Positions 16,475-24,295 of a stretch of DNA of 64,000 nucleotides are shown here, one piece after another. Every line of letters begins with the position of its first letter. The first letter of the stretch is position 1. Position numbers and translations under genes: made by a program. The notes under the pieces were generated by a model. That model saw nothing but the letters and a program-made list of their open reading frames with translations, was not told the DNA's origin and did no database searches. Source of the stretch: Kineococcus rhizosphaerae (GTDB lineage: Bacteria > Actinomycetota > Actinomycetes > Actinomycetales > Kineococcaceae); assembly GCF_003002055.1 (NCBI RefSeq), contig NZ_PVZF01000004.1, forward strand, positions 124,001-188,000, read 5' to 3'.

Positions 16475-16909
16475 GTGACGCAACCGACGCCTCCCCTGGA
16501 CGAGATCCTCGCCACGTTCGCGACCGGGACGCTCATCGACCGCATGGGCATCCGGCTCGTGGAGGCCACCCCCGAGCACCTCGTCGGGACGATGCCGGTC
16601 GAGGGCAACACCCAGGTGGCGGGGTTCCTGCACGGCGGCGCGAGCTGCGTGCTGGCCGAGACGCTGGGGTCGGTCGGGGCGTTCCTGCACGTGTGGCCGG
16701 GCGGGCTGGCGCTGGGCACCGACATCAACGCCACGCACCACCGGTCGGTGCGCTCGGGGATCGTGACGGGGGTGGCCACGGCCATCACGCTCGGCCGGAC
16801 CCTGACCAGCCACGAGGTCGTGATCTCCGACGAGGAGGGCCGGCGGTTGTGCACGGCCCGGATCACGAACTACGTGCGCGCGGCCGAGCCCGGGCCGTCC
16901 ACGTCCTGA
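16475..16909 (+). CDS. Hotdog-fold thioesterase, candidate 1,4-dihydroxy-2-naphthoyl-CoA hydrolase (MenI)
   Basis: The 144-residue protein is a PaaI-type hotdog thioesterase: GNTQVAGFLHGGASCVLAETLGS contains the HGG motif and the catalytic acidic residue, and NATHHRSVRSGIVTG is the second family block. Such enzymes hydrolyse aryl- or naphthoyl-CoA esters. Its place head-to-head with menD makes a DHNA-CoA hydrolase the best guess; this is inference from context. GTG 16475 is chosen; GTG 16457 in frame would add six residues. The last 40 bases overlap the 3' end of the converging AraC gene. Confidence 0.8.
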   Translation: MTQPTPPLDEILATFATGTLIDRMGIRLVEATPEHLVGTMPVEGNTQVAGFLHGGASCVLAETLGSVGAFLHVWPGGLALGTDINATHHRSVRSGIVTGVATAITLGRTLTSHEVVISDEEGRRLCTARITNYVRAAEPGPSTS

Positions 16910-17877
16910 CCGCGGCGGTTCGCCGCGGCGGACCCGGTGTCCCGGGGCGCCAGGGTCGCGCGACGCCGGAACTCACTGGGGGTCAGTCCGCGGACCCGCT
17001 TGAACGCCGCACTGAAGGCGAAGGGGTCGGAGTAGCCCACGGCCCGGGCGACCTCGGCGACGGTCGCGCCCGGGCGCTCGGCGAGCAGGTCCGTGGCGAG
17101 GGTCGTGCGCCAGCGCGTGAGGTAGGTCAGGGGCGGTTCGCCCACCAGGTCGCTGAACCGCTTGGCCAGCGTCGCGCGCGAGACCCCGGTGCGCCGGGCC
17201 AGGGCGGCCACCGTCCACGCCGCCGCGGGCTCGCCGTGCAGCAGCCGCAGCGCGGCCCCGGCGACCGGGTCGTGCTGCGCCGCCCACCAGGACGGGGCCT
17301 GCGCCCCGGCGCGGTCGAAGAACTCGCGCAGCGTGCAGACGAGCAGCCAGTCCAGCAGCCGGTCCAGGACGACCTGCTGCCCGGGAGCGTCGACGGCGAC
17401 CTCGGCGGCGAGGTGGTCCAGCACCGGGTCGACGCTCCCCCCGGCGGTCACGTGCAGCACGGGCGGAAGCGCGTCGAGCAGGCGCCGGCTGATCTCGCCG
17501 TGCACCGGGTAGGCGCCGACGACGAAGGTCGTCGTGCCCCCCTGCGCGCCGGGGTCGTACCAGCCCAGGCGGTGCCGGGTGCCGCCCTGCTCGGGGACGG
17601 CGCACTCCACCCCGCAGTCCACCGGCACGGCCGCGGTGCCGACCTCGTCGACGAAGCCGAAGGTTCCCGGCCCGCGCACGAGCACGGTGTCGTAGGCGTC
17701 GAGGCGAACCGGGGGGCCGTCGTCGGGCACGACCCACCCCGCCCCGCGCACGGCGGTGCACAGGCTCAGCGGCGGTCCGTCGACGAAGCGCAGGGACCAC
17801 GGCGGGGTCAGGGTCGTGCTGCCGAACAGCGAGCCATGGGCCCGGACCCCCCGGAGCAGGTCGCTGAACGCATCCAC
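16870..17877 (-). CDS. AraC family regulator with cupin-like sensor domain
   Basis: The 335-residue protein has an N-terminal cupin-like region (about 5-190; DLLRGVRAHGSLFG onward, AraC_binding/cupin_6 type). The C-terminal AraC double helix-turn-helix spans about 215-310, read from WTVAALARRTGVSRATLAKRF to VGYSDPFAFSAAFKRVRGLTPSEFRR. The tail after the HTH is low complexity. It is divergent from a quinone-reductase-like gene whose start is 119 bases away; paired AraC(cupin_6)/oxidoreductase genes are common in actinobacteria and the regulator most likely controls that neighbour. The start is GTG 17877. Its 3' end overlaps the thioesterase gene by 40 bases. Confidence 0.87.
   Translation of the reverse strand: MDAFSDLLRGVRAHGSLFGSTTLTPPWSLRFVDGPPLSLCTAVRGAGWVVPDDGPPVRLDAYDTVLVRGPGTFGFVDEVGTAAVPVDCGVECAVPEQGGTRHRLGWYDPGAQGGTTTFVVGAYPVHGEISRRLLDALPPVLHVTAGGSVDPVLDHLAAEVAVDAPGQQVVLDRLLDWLLVCTLREFFDRAGAQAPSWWAAQHDPVAGAALRLLHGEPAAAWTVAALARRTGVSRATLAKRFSDLVGEPPLTYLTRWRTTLATDLLAERPGATVAEVARAVGYSDPFAFSAAFKRVRGLTPSEFRRRATLAPRDTGSAAANRRGQDVDGPGSAART
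16920..16938. terminator. Short perfect hairpin inside the AraC gene 3' end
   Basis: CCGCGGCG (16920-16927), loop GTT, CGCCGCGG (16931-16938). It lies 10 bases after the thioesterase stop and within the coding end of the opposing AraC gene. It could end thioesterase transcription; no T-tract. Confidence 0.4.
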
Positions 17878-17996
17878 CTACCTGACGCTAGACGATCACC
17901 GGGGTTCTTCGGCGCCACACCCATGGATGCGTCCAGCACGAAGGCTTTGGATGGGCTCCACGGAACTGTCCCACCGAGCGCGAACGGAGTCCCGCC

Positions 17997-18806
17997 GTGA
18001 CCATCGCCCACCCCCCGACCCCGGGGACGGCCCTGTGGGTGCACGCCCACCCCAGCCCGTCCTCCCTCAACGGTCACCTCCTGCGGGCGGGGGTGCGGGC
18101 CCTGTCCGCCGACCGTGAGGTGACGGTCTCGGACCTGTACGCCCAGGGCTTCGACCCCGTCCTGGACCCCGGAACCCTGATCGACGGCGCCCCCGGGAGC
18201 GAGGCGGGACCCGCGGGCCTCGCCGACCTCCTCGGCGACGCGCACGCCCACGACCGGTTGCCGGCGGACGTGGTCCGCGAGCAGGAGGCGCTGGCCCGGG
18301 CCGAGCTGCTGGTGCTGCAGTTCCCCCTGTGGTGGTACGGGCCCCCGGCGATCCTCAAGGGCTGGTTCGACCGCGTCCTGACCGCCGGGTTCGCCTTCGG
18401 CGACGTCGACGACCGGGGGGTGCCCCGCCGCTACGGCGACGGCGGCCTGAGCGGGCGCCGGGCGCTCGTCGTGGTGACCGCCGGGGAGGACGCCGCCTCG
18501 ATCGGCCCGCGCGGCGTCAGCGGGGACCTGGAGTCCCTGCTGTTCCCCCTGACCCACGGCGTGCTCTGGTACGTCGGGATCGAACCGCTCGACCTGCACG
18601 TGGTCCACGACGCCGACGCGCTGGGGGCCGACGGGCTCGCACGGGAGGTCGAGCGCCTGATGCACCGGCTGCGCACGCTCGACGACGAACCGGGTCGCCC
18701 CTACCGCCGCCTGCGCGACGGCGACTACCGCGGCACCCGCGCCCTGCGCGAGGACCTGCTGCCGGGACGGACCGACCTGGGCATCCACCGTCTCCCCGCC
18801 GGCTGA
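17997..18806 (+). CDS. NAD(P)H dehydrogenase (quinone)/flavodoxin-like fold oxidoreductase
   Basis: The 269-residue protein has the NQO1/MdaB flavodoxin-like fold: WVHAHPSPSSLNGHLLRAG near residue 15 for the phosphate-binding loop and VLQFPLWWYGPPAILKGWFDRVLTAGFAF near 105, the most conserved block in the family. It is expected to bind FAD or FMN and reduce quinones or electrophiles with NAD(P)H. Relatives are about 200-280 residues, so it is full length. The start is GTG 17997. The divergent AraC gene is the likely regulator. Confidence 0.88.
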   Translation: MTIAHPPTPGTALWVHAHPSPSSLNGHLLRAGVRALSADREVTVSDLYAQGFDPVLDPGTLIDGAPGSEAGPAGLADLLGDAHAHDRLPADVVREQEALARAELLVLQFPLWWYGPPAILKGWFDRVLTAGFAFGDVDDRGVPRRYGDGGLSGRRALVVVTAGEDAASIGPRGVSGDLESLLFPLTHGVLWYVGIEPLDLHVVHDADALGADGLAREVERLMHRLRTLDDEPGRPYRRLRDGDYRGTRALREDLLPGRTDLGIHRLPAG

Positions 18807-18816
18807 GCCCGGTCCC

Positions 18817-20004
18817 TCACCGCAGGCCGCGGAACGTGGCGCGGATGTCGTCGACGAGCAGGCCGGGCTGTTCCAGCAGGGCGAAGTGGCCGCCGCGGGC
18901 GACCTCGTTGAAGTGCACGAGGTTCGGGTAGCGGCGTTCGGCCCACCGCCGGGACCGGCGCACGTACTCACCCGGCATGACGCTGAGCCCGACCGGGACG
19001 GTGAGGGGTTCGTCGAGGCTGCCCGGGGTGGCCCATCCCGTCCTCGCGCTCTCCCAGTACATCCGCGCGGCGGAGGCGGCGGTGTTCGGCAGCCAGTAGA
19101 GCATCACGTCGTCGATGACCTCGTCGAGGTCGAAGACGGCCTCGACGTCGCCGTGCTCGTCGTGGGAGCCCCCGACGTCCTGGAACATCGCGTAGATCCA
19201 GGCGGCCAGGCCGACCGGGGAGTCGGCCAGGGAGTACCCGACGGTCTGCGGCCGGGTCGCCATCTGCTGCGAGTAGGCGGACAGTTCCCGCCAGTAGTGG
19301 CCGGTCTCGCGCAGCATCTGCTGCTCCTCGGCGGTGGCGTCGCGCACCTCCTCCTCGCTGGGGGAGAACAGGGCCATGTTCAGGTGGACGCCGGCCAGCC
19401 CGATCGGGGTGGTGGCCTGCAGGGCGGCGAGCTCGGCGGTGACGGAGGCGCCGAGGTCCCCACCCTGGGCGAACCAGTCCACGTACCCGAGGCGGTCCAT
19501 CAGGACGGCCCAGGCCCGCGCGGTCCGCCGCAGGGTCCAGCCGGTGGTGGTGGGTTTCCCGGAGAACCCGAAACCGGGCAGGCTCGGGACGACGACGTGG
19601 AAGGCGTCCTCGGCGGTGCCGCCGTGAGCCAGCGGGTCGGTCAGGGGCCCGACGGCGTGCCGGAACTCCAGGACGGACCCGGGCCAGCCGTGGGTCAGGA
19701 GCAGCGGGCGCGCGCCGGGGACGGCGGAGCGCACGTGCAGGAAGTGGATCTCCAGGCCGTCGATCGTGGTGGTGCCCTGGCCCCAGCCGTTGAGCAGCGC
19801 CTCGGTCCGGCGCCAGTCGTAACCGGTCGCCCAGTGCTCGACGAGGGCGCGGACCTTCTCCAGCCGGGGTCCCTGGGAGGTGTCCAGGACGGTCTCGCGG
19901 TCGGGCCAGCGGGTGGCGTTCAGCCGCCGCCGGAGGTCGTCGAGGTCGGCGTCGGGGACGTCGAGGGTGAAGGGCGTGATCGCGGTGGTGCCGGTCGTGG
20001 TCAC
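18817..20004 (-). CDS. Epoxide hydrolase family alpha/beta hydrolase
   Basis: The 395-residue protein has the epoxide-hydrolase N-terminal lid (FTLDVPDADLDDLRRRLNATRWPD), the oxyanion HGWPGS at 105-110 and the nucleophile in QGGDLGAS (D183). The terminal catalytic histidine is in ARGGHFALLE, close to the end. This matches the juvenile-hormone/microsomal epoxide hydrolase-like group common in actinobacteria. Physiological substrate unknown. The start GTG 20004 follows AGGAG with good spacing. It is divergent from a MarR regulator whose control region (20005-20180) holds a palindrome, so it may be in the same regulon. It converges on the quinone reductase gene with 10 bases between stops. Confidence 0.88.
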   Translation of the reverse strand: MTTTGTTAITPFTLDVPDADLDDLRRRLNATRWPDRETVLDTSQGPRLEKVRALVEHWATGYDWRRTEALLNGWGQGTTTIDGLEIHFLHVRSAVPGARPLLLTHGWPGSVLEFRHAVGPLTDPLAHGGTAEDAFHVVVPSLPGFGFSGKPTTTGWTLRRTARAWAVLMDRLGYVDWFAQGGDLGASVTAELAALQATTPIGLAGVHLNMALFSPSEEEVRDATAEEQQMLRETGHYWRELSAYSQQMATRPQTVGYSLADSPVGLAAWIYAMFQDVGGSHDEHGDVEAVFDLDEVIDDVMLYWLPNTAASAARMYWESARTGWATPGSLDEPLTVPVGLSVMPGEYVRRSRRWAERRYPNLVHFNEVARGGHFALLEQPGLLVDDIRATFRGLR

Positions 20005-20140
20005 GGGTCGTCTCCTGGGTGGGTGCGGATCGTGGGGGCGGGTCGCGAGAGCGGGTCGTGGGGGCGGGTCGTGAGGGCCTCGCCGGACGGAGGAGGTCGT
20101 CGCTCACGGCGGCGCCAGCACCCATCTTGCCGTAAAACCA

Positions 20141-20173
20141 TCTTTGCGCAAGACGATCTCTTTCGCGTACAGT
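20141..20173 (+). promoter_or_regulatory. MarR promoter with overlapping palindromic operator (leaderless)
   Basis: The near-palindrome TCTTTGCGCAAGA (20141-20153) has the perfect core TTGCGCAA (20144-20151). Its TTGCGC serves as a -35, 17 bases from TACAGT (20168-20173), and the MarR GTG begins seven bases after that -10. So the message is probably leaderless and the operator covers the -35, a classic autorepression layout. A further TCTTGC at 20125-20130 makes a second half-site. Confidence 0.6.
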
Positions 20174-20180
20174 CCTACCC

Positions 20181-20732
20181 GTGACGACTCCACCGCAGGG
20201 CACCGCGGCGGCCTCCCCGCCCGAGATCGACTGGGACGCGCAGGGGATCGAGACCGAGCTCGGCTGGGCCCTGCCGGCCGTGTACCAGGGCTTCTCCCGC
20301 TCGGCGACGGGCGCGGTCGCCGACGTGCCCGCCGGGCCCCGGGGGTACCAGGTGCTCGTGGCGATCACCACCGAGGAACCCTCCTCGCAGCTGGCGCTCG
20401 CCCAGCGCCTGGGCATCGACAAGACGCAGATGACCTACGTGGTGGACGCGCTGGAGGACGGGGGGTTCGTCGAACGCCGCCCCCACCCCGGCGACCGGCG
20501 CGTGCGCCAGGTCCTGCCGACCCCGGCGGGCCGAGCGCTGCTCACCTCGGCCCGCGCCGCCCTGCGCGAGGTCGAGGCCGGACTCATGCGGCACCTCAGC
20601 GGTGAGGAGCAGACCCAGCTGCGCCGGCTCCTGGCCCGGGTCGCGCTCACCGCCGGTGACGTCGTGGCCTGCACCCCCGGCGACCCGCTCGCCACCACGG
20701 ACGCCCACTCCCCCGCCTCCCCGAAGGACTGA
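20181..20732 (+). CDS. MarR family winged-helix regulator
   Basis: The 183-residue protein has a MarR winged-helix core: SSQLALAQRLGIDKTQMTYVVDALEDGGFVERR at about residues 67-100 (recognition helix and wing start), then the wing HPGDRRVRQVLPTPAGRALL. The C-terminal 25 residues are low complexity. MarR proteins repress divergent or downstream oxidative-stress or catabolic genes and release on ligand binding. GTG 20181 has no ribosome-binding site, in keeping with the leaderless promoter at 20168. The next gene (NmrA-like) starts 10 bases after the stop, so they form an operon. Confidence 0.88.
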   Translation: MTTPPQGTAAASPPEIDWDAQGIETELGWALPAVYQGFSRSATGAVADVPAGPRGYQVLVAITTEEPSSQLALAQRLGIDKTQMTYVVDALEDGGFVERRPHPGDRRVRQVLPTPAGRALLTSARAALREVEAGLMRHLSGEEQTQLRRLLARVALTAGDVVACTPGDPLATTDAHSPASPKD

Positions 20733-20742
20733 GACGCACCCC

Positions 20743-21639
20743 GTGACCACCACCGTCCTGCTCGCCGGTGCCACCGGCGACCTCGGTCGCCGCACCCTGC
20801 GCGAACTCCTGCACCACGACGTGCGCCTACGGGTCCTCACCCGTCCCGGCGGCACGGCGGCCCGCGTCGACGACCCCCGCGTCGAGGTCATCAGCGCCGC
20901 CTACTCCGACCACCGCGCCCTCACCGCCGCCGCCGCGGGCGCCGACGTGGTCGTGTCCACCGTCAGCGGGGTGCGGCCCGTGGTCGTCGACGCGCAGCGG
21001 GCCCTGCTCGCCGCGGCGCTCGCGGCCGGCGTCGAGCGGTTCGTGCCCTCGGACTACTCCGCCGACTACCGCCGGGTCGCCCCGGGCGGCAACCGGAACT
21101 TCGAACTGCGCCGGGAGTTCGCCGCCGACCTCGACGCCGCTCCCCTGCGGGCGACGTCGGTCCTCAACGGCATGTTCACCGAGCTGCTCACCGGCGAGGC
21201 GCCGATGGTCCTGTTCGCGCGCCGGCGGGTCCTGTTCTGGTCCTCCGCCGACCAGGTCCTCGACTTCACCACCAAGGACGACGTCGCCCGCACCACCGCC
21301 CTGGTCGCCCTCGACCCCACCGCCCCGCGGGTCGTCGAGGTCGCCGGCGACCGGGTCAGCGCCCGCGACGTCGCCCGGACGCTGACCGACCTGACCGGTA
21401 CCCCCTTCCGGCTGCAGTGGGCCGGCACCGCCGGGACCCTCTCGCTCGCCGGCCGCGTCGGGCGCCTCCTGGCGAAGGACCGCGACGAGACGTTCCCGGC
21501 CTGGCAGGGCATGCAGTACTTCGCCGACATGTTCAGCGGCCGGGCGCAGCTGCACCACGTCGACAACGACCGCTACGGCCCCCACGCCTGGACGAGCGTG
21601 CGCGACGTGCTCGGGCAGCACCTCGCCCGGAACTCCTAG
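20743..21639 (+). CDS. NmrA-like NAD(P)-binding protein (atypical SDR)
   Basis: The 298-residue protein starts VTTTVLLAGATGDLGRRTLREL, with the GATGxxG cofactor loop of atypical SDR/NmrA proteins, followed by ADVVVSTVSGVRPVVVDAQ and RFVPSDYSADY. Members either reduce or isomerise substrates or act as redox-sensing regulators; nothing here decides which. The canonical active-site YxxxK is not apparent in the expected place; SDYSADYRR lies there instead. GTG 20743 is chosen as the start nearest the beta strand; the frame extends upstream inside the MarR gene. It is the second gene of the MarR operon and converges on the DUF1648 gene, their stops overlapping by four bases. Confidence 0.82.
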   Translation: MTTTVLLAGATGDLGRRTLRELLHHDVRLRVLTRPGGTAARVDDPRVEVISAAYSDHRALTAAAAGADVVVSTVSGVRPVVVDAQRALLAAALAAGVERFVPSDYSADYRRVAPGGNRNFELRREFAADLDAAPLRATSVLNGMFTELLTGEAPMVLFARRRVLFWSSADQVLDFTTKDDVARTTALVALDPTAPRVVEVAGDRVSARDVARTLTDLTGTPFRLQWAGTAGTLSLAGRVGRLLAKDRDETFPAWQGMQYFADMFSGRAQLHHVDNDRYGPHAWTSVRDVLGQHLARNS

Positions 21640-22721
21640 GACACCCCGGAGAGCACCAGGGGCAGGACGAGGCCGACGGCCACCAGCACCAGCAACCCCA
21701 CGCCGATCACCGCCCCGACGCGGTGCCCGAAGTTCAGCGTCCACCCCACCCCGACGCGCTTGGGCACGAGCAGCGCCGGGTCGTCGCGGTTGACGTAGAA
21801 CAACCCCGCCCGCCAGAACCGGTCGTCGTCGGGGGCCTGCGCCCCGCCCGCCGGGGACGGGGTGGCGGGCACGCGCGAACGCACGGCGCACACCACGACC
21901 GCCACGACGGTCCCCGCCCCGAACACCCCCAGCGCCGGGCCGAAGAACTCCAGCCGCCGCGGGTGCAGCCAGCCGTCGGCGGCCAGGGCGCAGATGAGGG
22001 CGGTCGCGAGCAGCGTCACCGAACCCAGCAGCGACTGGGCGGCGCGCTCGCGGGCCAGCGGCAGCGCCAGCGGGTCGGCGTCCCCGGCCCGCGGGCGCAG
22101 CGGCGCGACCCGGACGAGCCGGGTCAGCACCAGCAGGAAGAGCAGGACCGCCGCGCCGGCGACCAGGGGGCCGAACACGCTCCAGAAACCCTTCGCGGAG
22201 TACGCGTCGGGAACCCCGGCACCGCCCCAGTGCGTGGGGAACGGGTCGGGCAACTCGTCGTAGCGGGTCCAGCCGAACGCGGCCGTGGCGACGAGGACGC
22301 CGGCCGAGGCGGCGTACCAGAACACCGGGACCGGGGGCCGAGAAACGCCCCCGACCCCGGCGACGAGGCGCACCGGGACGTCGCGGAACCACCCCCGGGT
22401 TTCCTTCGCCGAGCGGATCGGTCTGCGGCACACGACGAACGCCACGGTTCCCGTCACCAGCAGCAGGTAGGTCGGCAGGACGAGGAACCGGCCCGCGACC
22501 GCGGCGAGCACCGCCAGCACCGCCAGCACGGCGACGGCGACGCGGTAGGTCCGCACCGCCCGGCGCACGACGGGTTCGGTGACGCGCTCGCGCGGGACGG
22601 AGACCCCCAGCGGCAGCGTCGGCGCCGACAGGGTCGGCACGAGCAGCAACGTCAGCGCCACGAGCAGGACGCTGCCGACGCCCACGGCGGTGTTCAGACC
22701 GGTGTTCAGAGCGGTGTTCAC
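21636..22721 (-). CDS. DUF1648/SdpI-like membrane protein
   Basis: The 361-residue protein has about eight membrane segments. Between helices it has the DUF1648 block TRYDELPDPFPTHWGGAGVPD (about residues 153-173), and a C-terminal DUF5808-like part (RFWRAGLFYVNRDDPALLVPKRVGVGWTLNFGH). Such proteins are often paired with small GntR regulators in actinobacteria, as here: the start GTG 22721 overlaps the GntR stop by four bases. Function unknown; SdpI relatives give immunity to a membrane toxin in Bacillus, but that role cannot be assumed. The first residues (VNTALNTGLNT) come from a short direct repeat. Confidence 0.78.
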   Translation of the reverse strand: MNTALNTGLNTAVGVGSVLLVALTLLLVPTLSAPTLPLGVSVPRERVTEPVVRRAVRTYRVAVAVLAVLAVLAAVAGRFLVLPTYLLLVTGTVAFVVCRRPIRSAKETRGWFRDVPVRLVAGVGGVSRPPVPVFWYAASAGVLVATAAFGWTRYDELPDPFPTHWGGAGVPDAYSAKGFWSVFGPLVAGAAVLLFLLVLTRLVRVAPLRPRAGDADPLALPLARERAAQSLLGSVTLLATALICALAADGWLHPRRLEFFGPALGVFGAGTVVAVVVCAVRSRVPATPSPAGGAQAPDDDRFWRAGLFYVNRDDPALLVPKRVGVGWTLNFGHRVGAVIGVGLLVLVAVGLVLPLVLSGVS

Positions 22722-23113
22722 GAAGGCCTCCCGAAGTTCCCGACGACCTGCGCGCACTCCCCCAGGACGTCGGGAACCCCCTGGGCGTGCCCTTCGGCGA
22801 GGAGCGTGAGCAACCGTTCCCGCCAGTCCGCGGCGACGTGCGGCGCGGCCGGTCCGCTGCCGGGTCCGCGCGCGACGACGGACCCGGACTTGCTCGTGGT
22901 GCGCAGGAGACCCTCGCCGCGCAACCGGTCGTAGGCCTTGGCGACGGTGGCGGTGTTGACGCCGAACTCGGCCGCGAGGGCGCGCACCGAGGGCAGCGGC
23001 GCACCGACGGGCAGGGTCCCGTGCGCGATCGCTTCGACCACGCGGTCGCGGATCTGCTGGTAGATCGGCACCTCGGACAGGGGGTCCAGTTCCAGGACCA
23101 CGGGACCGGGCAT
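22718..23113 (-). CDS. GntR family regulator, YtrA-like short form
   Basis: The 131-residue protein has the GntR winged-helix domain at about residues 8-75 (VPIYQQIRDRVVEAIAHGTL, then SVRALAAEFGVNTATVAKAYDRLRGEGLL). Its C-terminal extension of about 50 residues is too short for a FadR or HutC sensor, which fits the YtrA subfamily. ATG 23113 is preferred because GGGAGG ends eight bases before it; an upstream GTG overlaps that ribosome-binding site. A perfect inverted repeat lies 15-41 bases upstream, and the DUF1648 gene follows with a four-base overlap, so the unit is probably autoregulated. Confidence 0.88.
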   Translation of the reverse strand: MPGPVVLELDPLSEVPIYQQIRDRVVEAIAHGTLPVGAPLPSVRALAAEFGVNTATVAKAYDRLRGEGLLRTTSKSGSVVARGPGSGPAAPHVAADWRERLLTLLAEGHAQGVPDVLGECAQVVGNFGRPS

Positions 23114-23127
23114 CACGGGCACCTCCC

Positions 23128-23154
23128 ATCTGTACCACCAAGAGTAGTACAGAT
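23128..23154 (-). promoter_or_regulatory. Candidate GntR/YtrA operator
   Basis: ATCTGTAC (23128-23135) and GTACAGAT (23147-23154) are perfect eight-base inverted arms with an 11-base centre, just upstream of the GntR start and in an A/T-richer patch. The GTAC-centred arms match the layout of YtrA-type operators. The menC stop lies nine bases beyond it. Confidence 0.6.
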
Positions 23155-23162
23155 AGGACAGA

Positions 23163-24176
23163 TCACACCAGGTGCGCGTGCGCGGCGGCGATCCGCTCGC
23201 GCCACCAGGCCCGCCGATCGGCGGGGGCCCGGAACCGTTCCAGGAGGCCGGGGTCGGCCGTGACGGCCCCCACGCGCAGCGCCCCGTCGACGGGCAGCAG
23301 CGGCTCGGCGACGACGTCGGCCGCCAGCAGGGCCGCCGTGCCCAGCCCGCACGCGAACGGCAGCTCGGGCAGCGCGGCCGCGAGCGCCGTCCCGGCCGCG
23401 ATGCCGACGCTGGTGTCGAGCGCGGAGGACACCACGACGGGCAGCCCGCAGCCCTGCGCCACCTCCAGGGCCCGGCGGACCCCCGACAGCGGGGCGACCT
23501 TGACGACGACGACGTCGGCCGCCTCCAGCCCGGCCACGCGCAGCGGGTCCTCGGCCTTGCGCACGCTCTCGTCGGCGGCGAGCAGCACGGGCGTCCCGGC
23601 GCGGGCCAGGCGGCGGCGCAGCTCGGCCATCTCCTCCAGCGTCGCGCAGGGCTGTTCGGCGTACTCCAGGCGGTGCGGGGCGAGCTCGGTGAGGGCGCGT
23701 TCGGCCTGCTCGAGCGTCCACCCGGCGTTGGCGTCGACGCGGACCCTGCCGGCCGGGCCCAGCGCCTCGCGGACGGCGGCGACGCGCGCGACGTCCTCGC
23801 GCAGCCGGGTCGGGAAGTCGGCGCCGGCCTCGGCGACCTTCACCTTCGCGGTGCGGCAGCCGGGGAAGCGGGCCAGGACGGCGGGCACGTCGTCGGCGGG
23901 GACGGCGGGCACGGTCGCGTTGACCTCGACCCGCTCCCGCCGGGCGACGGGGAACCCCTGCCAGGCGGCCTCGATCCCGGCGGCGAGCCAGCGGGAGGAC
24001 TCTGCGGGCCCGTACTCCAGGAACGGCGCGAACTCCCCCCACCCGGCCGGGCCGTCGAGCAGGACGGCCTCGCGCTCGACGATCCCGCGGAACCGGCGGC
24101 GCAGCGGGAGGCGGACGACGTGGGCGCGGTCGAGCAGGTCGGTGAGGTCGGGGAGGTCGGGGAGGTCGGGGAGCAC
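23163..24176 (-). CDS. menC: o-Succinylbenzoate synthase
   Basis: The 337-residue enolase-superfamily enzyme has the barrel residues expected of OSBS: the KxK-type pair in AKVKVAEAG (about residue 110), the metal ligands in RVDANAGWT (D148 region), EYAEQP and ADESVRK, and the opposite lysine in VVVKVAPLSG. It dehydrates the MenD/MenH product to 2-succinylbenzoate. GTG 24176 is the start; the first 13 residues (LPDLPDLPDLTDL) come from a nine-base tandem repeat, so a slightly later start is possible. It is divergent from menB, with a 49-base palindrome between them. Confidence 0.93.
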   Translation of the reverse strand: MLPDLPDLPDLTDLLDRAHVVRLPLRRRFRGIVEREAVLLDGPAGWGEFAPFLEYGPAESSRWLAAGIEAAWQGFPVARRERVEVNATVPAVPADDVPAVLARFPGCRTAKVKVAEAGADFPTRLREDVARVAAVREALGPAGRVRVDANAGWTLEQAERALTELAPHRLEYAEQPCATLEEMAELRRRLARAGTPVLLAADESVRKAEDPLRVAGLEAADVVVVKVAPLSGVRRALEVAQGCGLPVVVSSALDTSVGIAAGTALAAALPELPFACGLGTAALLAADVVAEPLLPVDGALRVGAVTADPGLLERFRAPADRRAWWRERIAAAHAHLV

Positions 24177-24212
24177 ACCCCCAGCATCCCCCGACCCCGC
24201 GACCGGGCCGGA

Positions 24213-24261
24213 GGCACACCTCCCGCCCTCCCCGGGGCCCGGGGAGGGCGGGAGGTGTGCC
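24213..24261. repeat. Perfect 21-base-pair palindrome (family B, copy 2) between menC and menB
   Basis: Arms 24213-24233 and 24241-24261 pair perfectly over 21 bases around a seven-base loop. The outer GGCACACCTCCCGCCC matches family B copy 1 (3712-3760), but here the neighbours are divergent, so a terminator role for either gene is unlikely. It lies 22 bases upstream of the menB -10. Confidence 0.85.
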
Positions 24262-24282
24262 CGCGGCCCGAGGGCGCTGGCC

Positions 24283-24295
24283 TACCCTGCAGGAC
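24283..24295 (+). promoter_or_regulatory. menB promoter -10 (leaderless)
   Basis: TACCCT at 24283-24288 is seven bases ahead of the GTG at 24296. No convincing -35 was seen. The same TACCCTGC string precedes menE. Confidence 0.5.
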
